Source: Epichloe hybrida | Taxonomy: Eukaryota > Ascomycota > Sordariomycetes > Hypocreales > Clavicipitaceae | NCBI GenBank assembly: GCA_019022495.1 | Contig: JAFEKR010000005.1 | Span: forward strand, 2,914,001-2,978,000 | DNA: 64,000 bases | Direction of reading: 5' to 3' | Shown here: positions 34,184-47,100 of the stretch, one piece after another | Layout: every line of letters begins with the position of its first letter | Numbering within the stretch: the first letter of the stretch is position 1 | Position numbers and translations under genes: made by a program | Notes under the pieces: model-generated | The model's input: only the letters and a program-made list of their open reading frames with translations | The model's database searches: none | What the model was told of the DNA's origin: nothing

Positions 34184-35171
34184 GATGGGATTGACGCAGG
34201 TTGGGGATGTGGGAGGGGGGATTGGAGAAGGCGGCCCTTGTTAGGGGCCAGGGCGGTGCGTGGAGCAAGAGCAGAACTTGATTGATAACGTGTTCATCTT
34301 TCTTCCATGCATCATTGTTTTTTTTTTCTTTTTCCCTTTTAAGGGGCTCAATCGTATTCTATGCCGGTGCGGCAAGGCTGTGCTCTTCTCCCACAACCAT
34401 TCATCTCGTACAACTTGGTTTTTCGACGCTCCAATTTGTTGCCTGCTTTGCTGGACAGCCTGGGTTCCCGTACGGTCATGAGTCGTCCGCCCGTCCACGT
34501 CGTCATTCACCGTGACGACACTACTTGTTACTGTCGCCGGTGTCTTTGCATCCCTGTCTGATGCCAATGCGGAGTGCTTGCGTCTCTGTGAGGAGGCAGG
34601 TTTACAGCTGAAGGGGGTCGAGAAGGGGGTCCAGAAGGGGGTCGAGGATGGAAAATCTGAGGGAGATGTGAATCCTATGACGGATGAGCCGTTGAGATGG
34701 GATTCACCCACCGGAGGGCTTGTCGTGTTGGGTTGAGACGCATGAGGTGGTTTGCTGATGAGGGCTTGTTTGGGCGGAAGAACTCGGTACTCCGTACGGA
34801 CTACGGGCTACGGACTACACACTCGGTACTCGGTACTCGGTAGAAGCGCCCTAGAACATGCATTTGACAGGCACCAACAGTGAGTGACGTACTGTGCTCT
34901 TCAGGCTCAATTGGCCTGCTGCGCCTCCACAAAAAAGTCTCCATTCTCCAGTTCTGATGTCGTGCCACTGGGCGGCTGGGCTGCCATCGCCGTGCCCATC
35001 GTCCGGCTTCTCTTCAACAAATTCACAATTCACAATTCACAACTTCACCCCCCCCCTCCGCTCCGGCCAGCCTGACCCAACTCGACCCGCGCCGCACACG
35101 AGTCTCCTCAACGTGCCCTGAATGCAGACGCCGACCGATCAGTACATGCTTGCAACACAGACTGTTCCGTC
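34184..35171. other. divergent promoter region
   Basis: The region lies between the YCII gene (-) and bzz1 (+). It contains a GGGGGTCGAGAA-like 12-bp repeat at about 34613-34650, GTACTCCGTACGGA at 34787-34800, and repeated CGGTACT/GGACTAC words to 34842. ACAATTC repeats lie at about 35022-35042. No gene is supported. Confidence 0.5.
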
Positions 35172-37699
35172 ATGGCTGAGGTGGACGGACTGCCCACCTT
35201 TGGCGCCGAGCTGAAGGCATGTTTGACCCCTGGAAGCTTTCGGAATCGGAATCGGAATCAGCTGTTCATCAAAGCTGCCGCACAACTGCTTCGCCAATGA
35301 CGGGTTGGGCTAACGCTCCTTCGTATAGGACGGGTTCAAACCAGCGAGCGCCTGGGTTGGCCATGGCGTCGCTTGGCTCGAGGACATCCAACAGTTCTAT
35401 CGCGAACGCTCCCTCATTGAGAAGGAGTACAGTGCCAAGCTGAGCGCTCTGGCCAAGAAATACTTTGACAAGAAGAACAAGAAGAGTTCGCAGCTAAGTG
35501 TCGGCGACACCCCCAGCATGACACCTGGCTCGCTGGAAAGGTATCCCTTCGCGCGCGCGACGCGAAGAACACCCGCCCATTGTCTATCCGGAGAGCTGAG
35601 CTGACATGGAGTTGACAAGTGCCTCGCTCACCACATGGTCTACCCAACTGACCACGCTCGAATCCCGCGCTGCGGAACATGACAAATACGGCAGCTTGCT
35701 CATTTCCCAGGTCGCCGACCCTCTGAAATACTACGGCGCACGTTTTGAGGAACTTCGCAAGAGACATGTTGAATACGCCGACAAGCTCGCCGCGGAGCGC
35801 GACTCGTCGTATGGAGAGTTGCGGAAAGTCAAGGCCAAGTACGACGCCGTTTGTCAGGAAGTCGAAACCAGGCGCAAAAAATCCGAGTCACATTACGACA
35901 AGGCCAAGGCTCAGAGCGCCTACCAGCAGCAAATATACGAAATGAACAATGCCAAGAACAGCTACCTCATTGCCATCAACGTCACCAACAAACAAAAGGA
36001 GAAGTACTACCACGAATATGTGCCAGAGGTCATGGACAGCTTGCAGGACCTGAGCGAATTTCGGACCATCAAGTTGAACGGGCTCTGGGAGGTCGCGGGC
36101 AAGCTCGAAAGCGCCATGCTGAAAGACAGTCACGATATGATGGATCGCTTGGGCCAGGAAATCGCACGCAACCTGCCGCATCTTGACTCCCTCATGTACA
36201 TGCGACACAACATGGGGACATTCCAAGATCCGCCGGACAAGGAGTTCGAACCAAGCCCCGTGTGGCATGACGACGCCACCATGGTGGTGGATGAGACGGC
36301 AAAGATCTACCTGCGCAACGTCTTGAGCAAGTCCAAGTCCCAACTCGGCGAGCTAAGACGAGAAGTGGACAAGAAGAGGCGGGACGTTGACTCAGCCAAG
36401 AAACTGAAACAGCGTGTACGGGAGGGAACGGAGAAAAAGGACGAATTGGAAGTGGTGCGCTCGTTGTTCGCCATGCAGGAAGACTTGCACTCGGTGGACC
36501 GGCAGCGGTTGACGGCAGAAATCGAAACCGGCACCATTACAGCCGTCGTCGGCGATGTCACACTCGGAGCCAAAAACCACAACTTCAAGGGCCAGACGTT
36601 CAAAATACCCACCAATTGTGACTTGTGTGGCGAACGCATCTGGGGTTTGAGCGCCAAGGGATTCGATTGCAGGGACTGCGGTTACACGTGTCACAGCAAG
36701 TGTGAGATGAAGGTGCCGGCCGATTGTCCGGGCGAGCAGAACAAGGACGAACGAAAGAAGCTCAAAGCTGAGCGGCAGGAGGCCGCCAATCGTCTTGTTG
36801 TGCGAGATCCCAACACAGCGCCAGCATACGTGGCGGAGCAACCCGATCTATCGAGGACCAATACCATGACCTCGTTGAGCTCCCATTCAGCCAGGAGATC
36901 AGCATCTGGCCGGGGAACACCCGCAGAGCTGGATGCCGGCGACTCGTCCCCGGCAGCAACCGCGGGCATACCTAGCATCTCCCCAAGCACGAGTGGCGTC
37001 GCGACGACAACACGCAAGAGAATGGCCGCCCCGCCACCGACGGCATACATCAGTGAGCCGGCCGGAGGTGGTGTCAACGGCAGCGGCGACAAGGACGAGA
37101 AGAAAGGCAAGATGATGTACTCGTTTGATGCCAGCGGAGATGGAGAACTATCAGTTTCCGAAGGCAGAGAGGTCGTGTTGCTAGAACCTGACGGTATGTG
37201 TATGTGTGTGTGTGTGTGTGTGTGTGACACGCCAACAAATCCAAAAGACGTCGCCACCTTATTATTTTTTTATATATCCCTTATCCATTCATTGTACTAA
37301 CCATGCACCCACTCAGATGGCACCGGCTGGGCCAAGGTACGCGCAGGCTACAGGGAAGGCATAGTCCCGGCATCGTACATTGAATTCATGGCATCTGCGC
37401 CTCCAGCCCCCGCACGCCCGGAATCTACCTACTCGAATTCGACGACATCGTCTGCGGCACCATCGACAGCAGCGGGAGGGAAGAAGAAAGGACCGGCCGT
37501 GGCACCACGTCGCGGAGCCAAGAAGCTCAAATACGTGGAAGCCATGTACGAGTATGCGGCGCAGAGTCCAGATGAACATTCCATGGTGGAAGGCGAGCGG
37601 TTTGTGTTGGTGAGGGAGGATGCCGGAGACGGATGGGTTGAGGTGGAAAAGGCGGGTGCAACGGGCAGCGTGCCGGCGAGTTATGTTCAGGTCGTGTAG
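35172..37699 (+). CDS. bzz1: Bzz1: F-BAR, C1 and two SH3 domains
   Basis: Cortical actin regulator that binds curved membranes through its F-BAR domain and activates WASP/Arp2/3 through SH3 domains at endocytic sites. Four exons, 35172-35216, 35329-35540, 35620-37193 and 37317-37699, give 737 aa. Order: F-BAR (residues about 5-270) with FGAELKDGFK at its start; a coiled coil; a C1 zinc finger near 405-455 (HNFKGQTFKIPTNCDLCGER and CGYTCHSKC, all zinc ligands present); a Ser/Pro-rich linker; SH3-1 at about 583-635 ending GIVPASYIEF; SH3-2 at about 683-737 ending SVPASYVQVV. The first intron has a GC donor (AAG then GCATGT) with a normal AG end; no GT alternative keeps frame. Intron 3 starts with a TG dinucleotide run. 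Confidence 0.94.
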
Positions 37700-38084
37700 G
37701 AGGAGGTGGATCGAGGGAGTGAGTGAGTGAGTGAGTGAGTGAGTGAGTGAGTGAGTGAGTGAGTGAGTGGATGAGCGAGCATGAGTTGTTTTTTTTTTTT
37801 TTTCCGAGCAGGACTACACATTGTAGTTGATAAAGAATCCTAATTGACGAGTTGCATTCGTCTTGTATTGTCGCATCTCGGCTTTCCTGTCGCCTTTTGG
37901 CGCAAGACCCACCTTCGCCGGATCGAGACTGTCTGGATTCTCTGCATATCGGCCGGCTTAAATAAAACCTTTTCTCCCGAATTTCAGCGCCATCCAACAG
38001 CAATACCCAGTTTTAAGTTTCTCAGCGCCCAACAAGCTGGCCCGCGCGTGAAATCCTGCATCCCGCTCTGCGGCAGTAAGCATC
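37700..38084. other. intergenic region with a GAGT repeat
   Basis: This holds the bzz1 3' flank and the MFS gene promoter. A perfect (GAGT)13 tetranucleotide repeat covers 37717-37768, just after the bzz1 stop. A T14 run follows at about 37790-37803. Confidence 0.6.
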
Positions 38085-39846
38085 ATGAGCGCCGAGGCAG
38101 AACCGTCGAGTCGTGGTCCCTGGAAGGCAACCGATGGCGACAGGGCCGGTGAAGAAGACGGCGTGGATTCACAGGATCTGGGTGGCGGCCAGGAGGAGCA
38201 AGGCGACTTGCAGCATCGTGACTACGATGTTGAGACGGTGGAAAGAGTATACAGGTGTGTCACGGACAAAACAAAAAAAAAAAAAAAAAAAAAAGAGAAT
38301 GGGGCTATCTATCCAATCCAAAATGATGGGGACATGAGGAACTGACCTGACGCAAACGATTGCCAGAAAACTCGATTGGAGAATCATTCCTCCCTTTTGG
38401 CTGCTCTACTTCTTGTGCTCTGCCATCCGCTCCAGCATTGGCATTGCGCAGACGATGAATACCTCGCAGAAGCACGACCTCATGACCGTCTTGCACCTGA
38501 CGGCCAAGGATACGTCAGCTGCCCTGGCCCTGTTCTACGTCTCCTACGTCATCTTTGACCTGCCGTCCAATCTGGCCATGAGCAGACTTGGCCCACGAGC
38601 GTGGATGGCCCGCATCGTCTTGGCCACCGGTCTCGTGGGCGCGTGCTTCGCCGCCGTCCAGAGCCCGTGGAGTCTGAAGCTGCTGCGCTTCTTGCTGGGC
38701 ATGGTCGTTGCAGGCATGTGGCCCGGCATGGCCTTCTACCTCACCTTGTTCTACCCGCCGACCCGGACGGGCAAGCGCATCGGCATGTACTTTACCGCCT
38801 CGCAGGTTTCTGCGGCCGCCGTCGGCCTGGTCTCTGCGGGCTTCCAGCTCATGGACGGCGCGGGCGGCCTCGAGGGCTTCCGCTGGATGTTCCTCGTCTA
38901 CGGCCTGGTGGGCATCGTGCTCGGCATCGCGCTGCTGTGGTGGCTGCCCGACAGACCGTTGGCGCCCGGACAGGCGAGACGACGGCCGCCCTGGTGGCTG
39001 GGTTGGATGCCCAGGACGCCCGAGGCCCTTGCCGGACAAGACGCAGTCGTTCATTACCATGATCTCCGGCGTGTCTACCATTCCCGACCTTGGACCATGA
39101 GGGACCTGGGACCTGTGCTGCTGGATTGGCGGCTGTGGCCGCTGACGCTCATGTACTTTGGCGTGGTGGGCGTGGGCATCGGGACGCAGCTCTACGGATC
39201 AGTCATCATCGCGGCGATTCAGCCAAAGGCAAGTGCCGTGACAGTGAGCTTGCTGTTCGCCCCCATCTGGATCATGGATCTCATCGCCATTGTCATCGTG
39301 ACGCCCCTCTCCGACCGATTCCACCGCGCGCGCGCCCTCTTCTTCGCCGGGGCAGTGTGTATCCAGATTGCCGGGCTGCTCACCATCACCTTCGCTCTCC
39401 ATGACGGCTGGGCCCGCTACGGCGGCCTCCTCATGGTCGGCTTCGGCCTCGGGCCTACCGTGCCAATCTGCATGGCGTGGACCTCGGACATCTTCCAGCG
39501 CCGCCATGGCGAGGTCGGCGTCGCTGCTGCCACGGCCCTGGTGTCCGGCCTCGGCAACCTGGGCAGCATCACCACCACGTACGCCCTCTACACGGGCTGG
39601 CCGGAGGATGCCCGCAAGGGACCGCGCCAGTTCCGCAAGAGCAACCTCGCCATGGTTGGCATACTGTGCTTGAGCATCCTCAGCGCATTCGTCATGGTGA
39701 TTTTGCTCCGCGTGTTCGGTAACCCGCCCAGCGCGAAGCTCCACCATGACTCATCTGGCGAGGTTGAAGACGGGGCCGCGAGGCGGGAGACGCAGCAGCG
39801 GGGATTCGGCAAGTTGCCCGCGTGGACGACGTCTCGTCGCACTTGA
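38085..39846 (+). CDS. MFS transporter, anion:cation symporter (ACS) family
   Basis: Twelve-helix plasma-membrane transporter of the ACS/DAL5-TNA1 group, which takes up organic anions such as allantoate, nicotinate or other vitamins; the substrate is not predictable here. Two exons, 38085-38254 and 38367-39846, give 549 aa. The 112-nt intron contains an A20-plus run. An acidic cytosolic N terminus precedes RKLDWRIIPPFWLLYFL, the signature start of helix 1 in this family. FDLPSNLAMSRLGPRAWMAR in the helix 2-3 region matches the usual ACS motif, and GMWPGMAFYLTLFYPP follows. The C-terminal half contains GFGLGPTVPICMAWTSDIF and a hydrophilic tail. The second exon has a strong GC preference at third codon positions, which produces long shadow frames on both strands. 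Confidence 0.92.
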
Positions 39847-41886
39847 GTACAAAGTCCTTCTTCCTCTTGGAGCGCGAGCCCCGTCCTCAACAGCCTGCCT
39901 CTCTCCTGCCACTTTCAAAGGGGCATCTCGGCATGTCTCACAACCTTGTTCTCTTCCAGCCATGGTGCTTTTTGTAATCTTTTTTCTCTGAAATTAGGCA
40001 CATGCCAGACAGTACACGTTGACGATGCTCACACGTTGTCAGCACCCCCGTCTGGGGTTTCTCATCTTGTTTTTTCTTTTTCATCCTTGCCCAAGTAACC
40101 ATATGATGCTGCTTTTTCTATGTTGCTGCACTGCTTTCTTATTTTCAACAATACCCCATCAGCGTTTACACCCGCTGTCTGACGAGATTGAAGCTCTTTG
40201 TGGATCTCGACGGCGACAGTGCTTCTACGCCATCGCTGGGACGGCGTGTTTGGACCGAGTGTCTTTTGTTTCGACGACAATGCTGGTGCGCTATCGTTGA
40301 GGACCTCGTGGGCGTTTTTCCGTCATACATTTGCTCGATTGGGTGCTGTGTCTGCGTAGTGTTTTTGAATTTATATGATGCTAAAAAGCTGGTATCGTAC
40401 TGATTATGATTTGTGGAAGATTGGGCACGTAGAAGTGATACTATTTCATAAATGACACAGAAGAGCAATGCCAAGTTATGAAGAAAAAAGACAAGTGTTG
40501 CCAGAATTGTGGATGAAAGATGGACACGGTGATTTAGGCCATTGGCCAACTTGCAGCTTGCTTGGTGCATGTCGTGTCGTGTCGGACCATCGCAGTCACG
40601 CCACTTCTTGCCTTGCAGCATGGAAGGTGTCTTGAGCTACATGATGCGGGTAGGGATGCATCTCAAGGCAACTATTGTGTCGCACCGTGTTTGATTGGCA
40701 AAGACGTATTGCTGCCTTTCTGTGTGCGGCATGGTCGCCTGACGGGCACTGAGAGCTGGGATGACGACGGGAGGGGGTGCGCGGAATCTGGTCGAACAAA
40801 AAAGGAGGAGCGAGAACCGTAGATGACTTCGGGACGTTGTACGGATCCGTTTTTGTCTCGATAATTGCCGCAGGTGGTATTACTGATACATGTGTCCATC
40901 AAGTTTCGGGATACCAGCCGGCTGAGTTCGGAGTGTTCCATCGGTTTTTTTTTTGGACCCCATGGAGCCAACGCCCGGTGGCCGGTGCCTTACGTGATGG
41001 ATACCTTTGGGCCCTAACGGCTCACGGTGAGAAATTAGAATCCATACATAGTTCATGCGCATGTCCTTGCAGGCGGGAATGGAGCAGGCAGGCGACTGGG
41101 GAGATGAACGGATGCCACAAATTGCGAGGTGAAGACGCGCAGCCTCGTTTACCCCCCCCCCTTCTTCCCCTAGCATATATTAATGAAACGACTTCAGCCT
41201 TGGTTGGGCTGACCAATGAATGAGTCAGAGGTCGTTGATGATTTGTTTCCTCGCGGGTGGTGCGGAAGAGCGTGAATGGAGATGGAGGGGGAGACTTGCT
41301 GGACATTGGAGTCATCCCAGCGGCTTGGTTGCCTAACGGATCTGACGGTGATAAAATAGCTTGGGCAGTCCTCCTGAAAACTATCTCGAGGAGCTGCCTC
41401 GAGGAGGGGCATCAACATCAAACATAAATTAATAAGCTGTAGCTATCCCTCAACACTTGCTTATTAATAAGCCACATCACATCCGCGAGGACAGCGAAAA
41501 GTCGTCAGACCCACCATCTCACGTGATCTCACACCTGACAAATCCCCAAGCTGGCTGAACTCTGGATTTCCGCTGAGGCGGATGTCGACGGCTTGACACC
41601 TTCTTCACACCATATTTTTCAGGCCAGCAAAACACCACCCTCGTGCCAGCCTCCGGCGACGACGCCCACCGCGACGACGCCCACCGCGACGACGCCCACC
41701 GCGACAAGACCGCCCGCTCGCCCTTGCGCTGACGACAGCACCGACAGCACTCCCCGACGCCTCGCGCGACCGGCGCCTCTGCTTCACGGCCCACGCGGTC
41801 GACTTCTGCCGCCTCCCTTGCCACACGCGGTGTCGTCGCGCCTCCCCAGAGTGACATCGCCCGCCGCATATCGAGGAGCCGCCGTT
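39847..41886. other. intergenic region
   Basis: About 2 kb without a supported gene; it includes the promoter and leader of the C2H2 gene. A perfect 15-bp tandem, GCGACGACGCCCACC, three copies, lies at 41656-41700. It is GC-rich and encodes PTATT if read in frame with the downstream gene, but no ATG lies upstream in that frame. A C9 run is at about 41151-41161. Confidence 0.5.
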
Positions 41887-42930
41887 ATGAGCGTTGCCTA
41901 TGAGCCCAGGTCCTTCATACATGAGGGCACCTACCCTGCCTTGGGGGACGAGCACGACCATGGCGACCATGGCGCGGACCAGAGGTACACGGACTCCGAG
42001 GTCGCCGAGCATCTAAGTCACTACACGGCCGATGCATCTCTCTTGGGAGATGACCGGGGAATCATGGGCGACGATGAAGGTGGCGCGCAGGATGCCACGC
42101 GGCTGGACCTGGGAGCTACGTTCCCGTCACCGATTGCAGTTTCCCTGCATGCGCCGTCAATACCCGACCCCATGTCTGAGAGCAAAGAACCTTCACCCGG
42201 TATTGGATCGCCTCCGTCGCGAGTGAAGCCTATCCTCAAGCCCGATCGCGACGTTATGAAGCAGGCAGATGGAAAGTTTCACTGCCCGCTGGATGACTGC
42301 AAGGAGGATGTGCGCGCCTTCTCGCGAAAGTGCGAATGGAAGTAGGTCGAATGTCGCATTCGCATGACTTGGGGAAGAAAGCAAAGGACTAACGATGACT
42401 CAAGCAAGCACATGGACAAACACGAGCGGCCGTACCGGTGTCCAGCAGCCGGATGCGAAAACTTGCCGGGGTTCACGTACTCAGGCGGTCTACTACGACA
42501 CGAGCGCGAAGTGCATGGGAAGCATGGCGGACCCAAGAATACGGTCAACTGCCCGCACCCGAACTGCAAACGACATACCGGAAAAGGCTTCTCAAGACAG
42601 GAAAACCTGAATGAGCATCTGCGCAGAGTGCATACTCATGGTGATGGAGCTACACCACCCGATGACCCGGTTGCCTCTCCCGATGACAACGAAAGCGACA
42701 AGTCGGGCATGAAGCGCAAACGCCCATCAAGCGGACAAGGCGACGACTTTGCCGAACTCCGGGACGAGATCAAACGGGTTCGCGAGGAAAACGACAAGCT
42801 CAGGACGGAAATCGATCAGCAGTCGCAGCATTCACTGGCGATGATGGCGCAGATCGCCGAGCTCCAAGATGCCCTCCGACACGGCCTTGGACAACACACC
42901 TTGGGTGCGCCGACTGCACAGATGATTTAG
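41887..42930 (+). CDS. C2H2 zinc-finger protein, probable transcription factor
   Basis: Probable nuclear DNA-binding protein. Two exons, 41887-42341 and 42405-42930, give 326 aa; the 63-nt intron has a GGACTAAC branch site. Start: ATG 41887, the first in-frame ATG. An acidic, disordered N terminus (residues 1-130) precedes three C2H2 fingers: FHCPLDDCKEDV...NKHMDKH, split by the intron; YRCPAAGCENLPGF...RHEREVH; and VNCPHPNCKRHTGKGF...EHLRRVH. A basic patch (KRKRP) may be a nuclear signal. A C-terminal leucine-rich coiled coil (AELRDEIKRVREENDKLR) may mediate dimerisation. This finger set is common in ascomycete proteins whose targets are unknown. It is the last intact gene before the AT-rich island, about 1.2 kb away. 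Confidence 0.9.
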
Positions 42931-44180
42931 GAATCACAGTGCATGCCACCAACTCGGGACGACAGCTTTCAACTGCAACGGCTGCAGTGACGGTCGCAAC
43001 CAAGAGAAAAAGAAGACGACTAAAAAAGAAGAGGGAAAAAAAAAAGAAAAAAAGAAAAAAGAAACAAACAAACAAACCCTGAAGAAGTTATACACGATGA
43101 ACGTTTACGACACAACAAACCCACACACAACCCCCCTCTCCAATGAAGAAACGCAACGGATAGATTCAGCCCCCGCTCTACCAATTTCTTTGATATCACT
43201 TGGCGAAACCCACCTCACCTTGTGAGCACAAAGGAGATTTGCTCGAGAAACACCCTTCTCTCAGCGCACAACAAAAAAACTTTTTGCTTCTCTCGTATTT
43301 ATTTTGCAGCACGGCTAGGCGTTCCAGGACATGAAGGAGATGAGACAGATAGACACACGGACCAAAGGGTGGCATTCACAAACGCAGTTCGTCGCAAGGG
43401 AAAGGTGTTCTCTAGCACGAACTATAGTCACCAAACGAGAAGCATGGTATGCCCTCGCTCAACTCGATTTTATTGTTTTCCCTCCTATTCCCGGCCACCC
43501 GGCTATTTATGAAGATGCCTCAGCGTGTACTGGCGTTTGATACCACGAGAAGCAGGGATGAGCTTTCCTTTCCCAAGCCTCCTTTTCTCTATTATTTCGT
43601 GCCACGTCTTTCAGTCACTTGAGTGGAAGCGAGTGGAACTGGAAGCCAGATAGGTTGGCGCAAGGGAGCTTTTCTTTTTGTGTTTGATCCCGGCATCTTT
43701 TCATTTTACGGTATGGGACTTGGGTTTTTTCCTAGAGAGCAGGAGGGGTAGACCGGACCGGACCACCGGTGGTCCTTGTACGATTGACTCGCATGGCCCT
43801 GGGTAGGGATGCGTATTTTTTTTTTTTATCGTCACTATATGTTTAGAGATGAATCGCCGCTTTAAAATGAGACTTGAGACTTGTGGCAAGGTTGCTGCTG
43901 CAGTTGGTTGTGTACCTTCCTGTGATGGTGACGGACACGATCCTATCTTCTTCATGGTGAAATCGCTCTCTTTTCTCTTGACGAAAGGAGAGCAGAGTAG
44001 AGTAGAGTAGAGGTGAATGATTGAGCGTGTACTGGGTGGGTAAAGATGGCCCATTTCATCTACAGAGTACCTACGCCTCTTATTGGCGCTAGGTGACTTA
44101 TTGCGTCACGTGCGAGACAGGAATGAATGCCCACTGTCACACATCACGTGCACAATCATGCACGATAAATAGTGCCCCGC
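42931..44180. other. intergenic region ending at the AT-rich boundary
   Basis: This is the 3' flank of the C2H2 gene. It holds a long A/G-rich stretch at about 42995-43075 and CACGTG-containing sequence at about 44107-44152. The composition changes from balanced to strongly AT-rich at about 44180-44200. No gene is supported. Confidence 0.5.
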
Positions 44181-44199
44181 AAGGGCTAGCATAGCTAAT

Positions 44200-47100
44200 A
44201 CATTAACCTTTACTACAATCCCTTATAGTTTAGTAGTAATTACATACTATGATTATAAAAAACCAAAAAAACTAGAACTAGAATTTAAATAATTACTCTT
44301 AGATATCTAAATAGACACTAGATAAGAGACTAATTATAAAGGGATAGTGCCTCTAAAGATACATTAATATAGTTAGCCTAATAATCCTAGATAATTAGAA
44401 GGAATTAGTGTACTATTTAGTAATAAATTTCTTACTATTTAATAAGAAATAAATATTTAACTACCTAGTTAAATAGGCAAAATAAAGGTTAAGATTTTAC
44501 TATTTTATTAATAAATAGTTATAGAAGGCTAAATAATTTGCCTCTTTAGATATAATAAATCTAATAATTATAACTAGTCTAGTAGTAAGGTAATCCTAGC
44601 CTATAACCTAGGCAAAAGGATATCTAAAGTATAATTCCTAGGGTCTTAGATTTAGACTAATATAGTTTAAGTAAGCTTAAAGTAAAGTTATATTAGAGTT
44701 AATTAATATAGTACTAATAGATTATCTTATTATAGTAGTAATAGAATGTCTAGAGGAATTCTACCTAGGACTACATAATTATAGGCTTAATTCTTAGCTA
44801 GATAAGTGCATTAGGTGTAGTTCTAAGCTAGATATTTAGCTAGACAAAACCCTATATATGAAATTACTTATAATTTAATAATTATAGATATTATCCCTAG
44901 AATTAGGAAGGAATAGTCCTATAATATATAAGTTACTACCTATTATACCCCTTAATAATTCCCCCCTTAATAATTTACTACTAAAGTTCCTATCCTATTA
45001 AGTATTAGGAGTAAACTAAAGGTAGTCTATAGATTCTAGATTATTATTAAGATTATATAACTAGATATTATAAGGTTAGAATATAATAGACTAATAATTA
45101 TTAATAGTAAGGTAGGGGCTACTACTAGATTAACACTAATTATTAAACTAATAAGCCTTAGATAATATTAATATAAAATAGATAATAATTTGTCTTTTCT
45201 AGGAAAATATAAGCATAAATTATATATTACTATAGCTTATTTAGTAAGGATAGGAGCAATAGTTACTAGGTCTATAGATAAAAGTAATACTAGTAGTGTA
45301 ATTATTATTAAGAGTAGTAGATATTAGATTTTTTAATCTAGGTATTAAGGATAAGAAAGGTTAAGGAATTATAGCAGATGCGAAGTCTATAATAATAATT
45401 TATAAGTATATACTAGTATTTATATAATGTTTAGAGAATATAGTAGTAAGCTAGTTAGAGAAACTAGTGAAAGATATATAAATATTATATTTATAAGGAT
45501 AAGCTCTTAATTAGTATAGTTATCTATTAACGCTATTAAAGCGCGAATTACTTTAGGAGGCATTACTAAAGATAATTTACATATATCTTATTAAAAGATT
45601 CTAAAAGCTATAATCTATAGCCTTAAATAGGATTAAGAATATAAGATACTCCTTATAGAAATATTATAATAAAGAGGATATTATAATCTTCGTATATAAT
45701 CTATTATAGGATGTAAGAGCATGTTATTAGGATAATATTATGTAATTGCAAATAGTTCACTAGGTATTTAATTTAGAAATCTAAATAATTATTACCTTAC
45801 TATTAGCTAATATAATAATTAATTAGTTTCTAATGTAAATTAGAGAAAGGGAATTAATAATTATAAGTTAAGTAAGAGATAAATACTAATAGATAGCTAA
45901 TTAATAGTTTAAAGATATCTAATAAGAGTTAAATATACGCAGAGGATTTAATAATTAAGGCTAACATATAGGATACTAACTATATAATAGTATAGCTAGG
46001 CTATAAATTAGAGGCTATTAGAATAATTACTAGAATAGTAATTAAAATAACTATAATAGTAATTTACTATACTAGAATGCTAATTAGTAATAATAATATA
46101 GATAATAGAGGCTATATTTTAATAATTAAGAATAATAGTTTAGTAACTAGCTATACTATAATAACTAGTAAAGACTATACCTTAATCCCTAGTATAATAA
46201 GCTTATTATAGATAAAGCTACTTTATTTAGTAATGCTATAAAACCACTAAATAAGCTAGTAATCCTCCTATAATATTTATAGGCAGTACACTAGGTAAAT
46301 AAATTAGATTAGATAAAAGATAAAGATTAGAATAATTAATAATAAGGTAAATAAATAATAGACATAGGATAAGAAAATGCTAGTTTATAACTAGAATAGG
46401 AAGATATAGATGCTTATATCCTATACCTAGAGGTAAAATAGTAGGAATTATACTCCTAGGATAATTAGGAAGGAGTCCTATAGACTAATAACTAGGTAAA
46501 ATAGGTCTAATTTATTATAATTAATAATATAGCTTACACATGTAAAATGTGTTTAGCTTAATTTACTTCTAATAACACGCTCTTTAATTATTTAAATATA
46601 GTGTATAGTTTACTACGCAATAGTATAATCATAGGTAAATTAGCTTATAATGAAATTTTAGAATCTTATTCCTTATCCTAAATATATAGTAATTAAGATT
46701 ATTTAAATGTTATAATAGATAATATATAAACGTAAATAAAATTAGCAGTAAATAAACTATAACTAATAGATATAATAATAGTTAAATTAAAAGTAAGTGT
46801 TTAAATCCTAATCTTTTAATTAATAGTTAACACATAGCGTAATATAGGTATAGGTTATGTATTTTAATCGTGGATATATCTATAACTCTAGATTTATCTA
46901 AATTTAGATAATCTAAATAGTTAGGTTAATATTTGCTATAACACTAGATGCTTAATTACCTTAGTAAACGCGTAATAGATAGCTAAATAGTATTTAGATA
47001 TTAAGATTAGAATAAGAGTAGCACTAATTAATATTAAGGGAATTAGCGTAAATACCTATACTACTAATAAGTATATACTATTAGTAATGAACTTTTTAGG

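Noticed and set aside
34241..34711. 156-residue reverse-strand frame
   Set aside because: It runs through repeats and a poly-T tract and has no recognisable domain.
38515..39747. Long reverse-strand frames over the MFS gene
   Set aside because: They are shadows caused by the GC-rich third positions of the transporter exon.
41593..41886. N-terminal extension of the C2H2 protein
   Set aside because: The frame is open but its first codon is TTG and there is no in-frame ATG before 41887. The text comes from a 15-bp tandem repeat.
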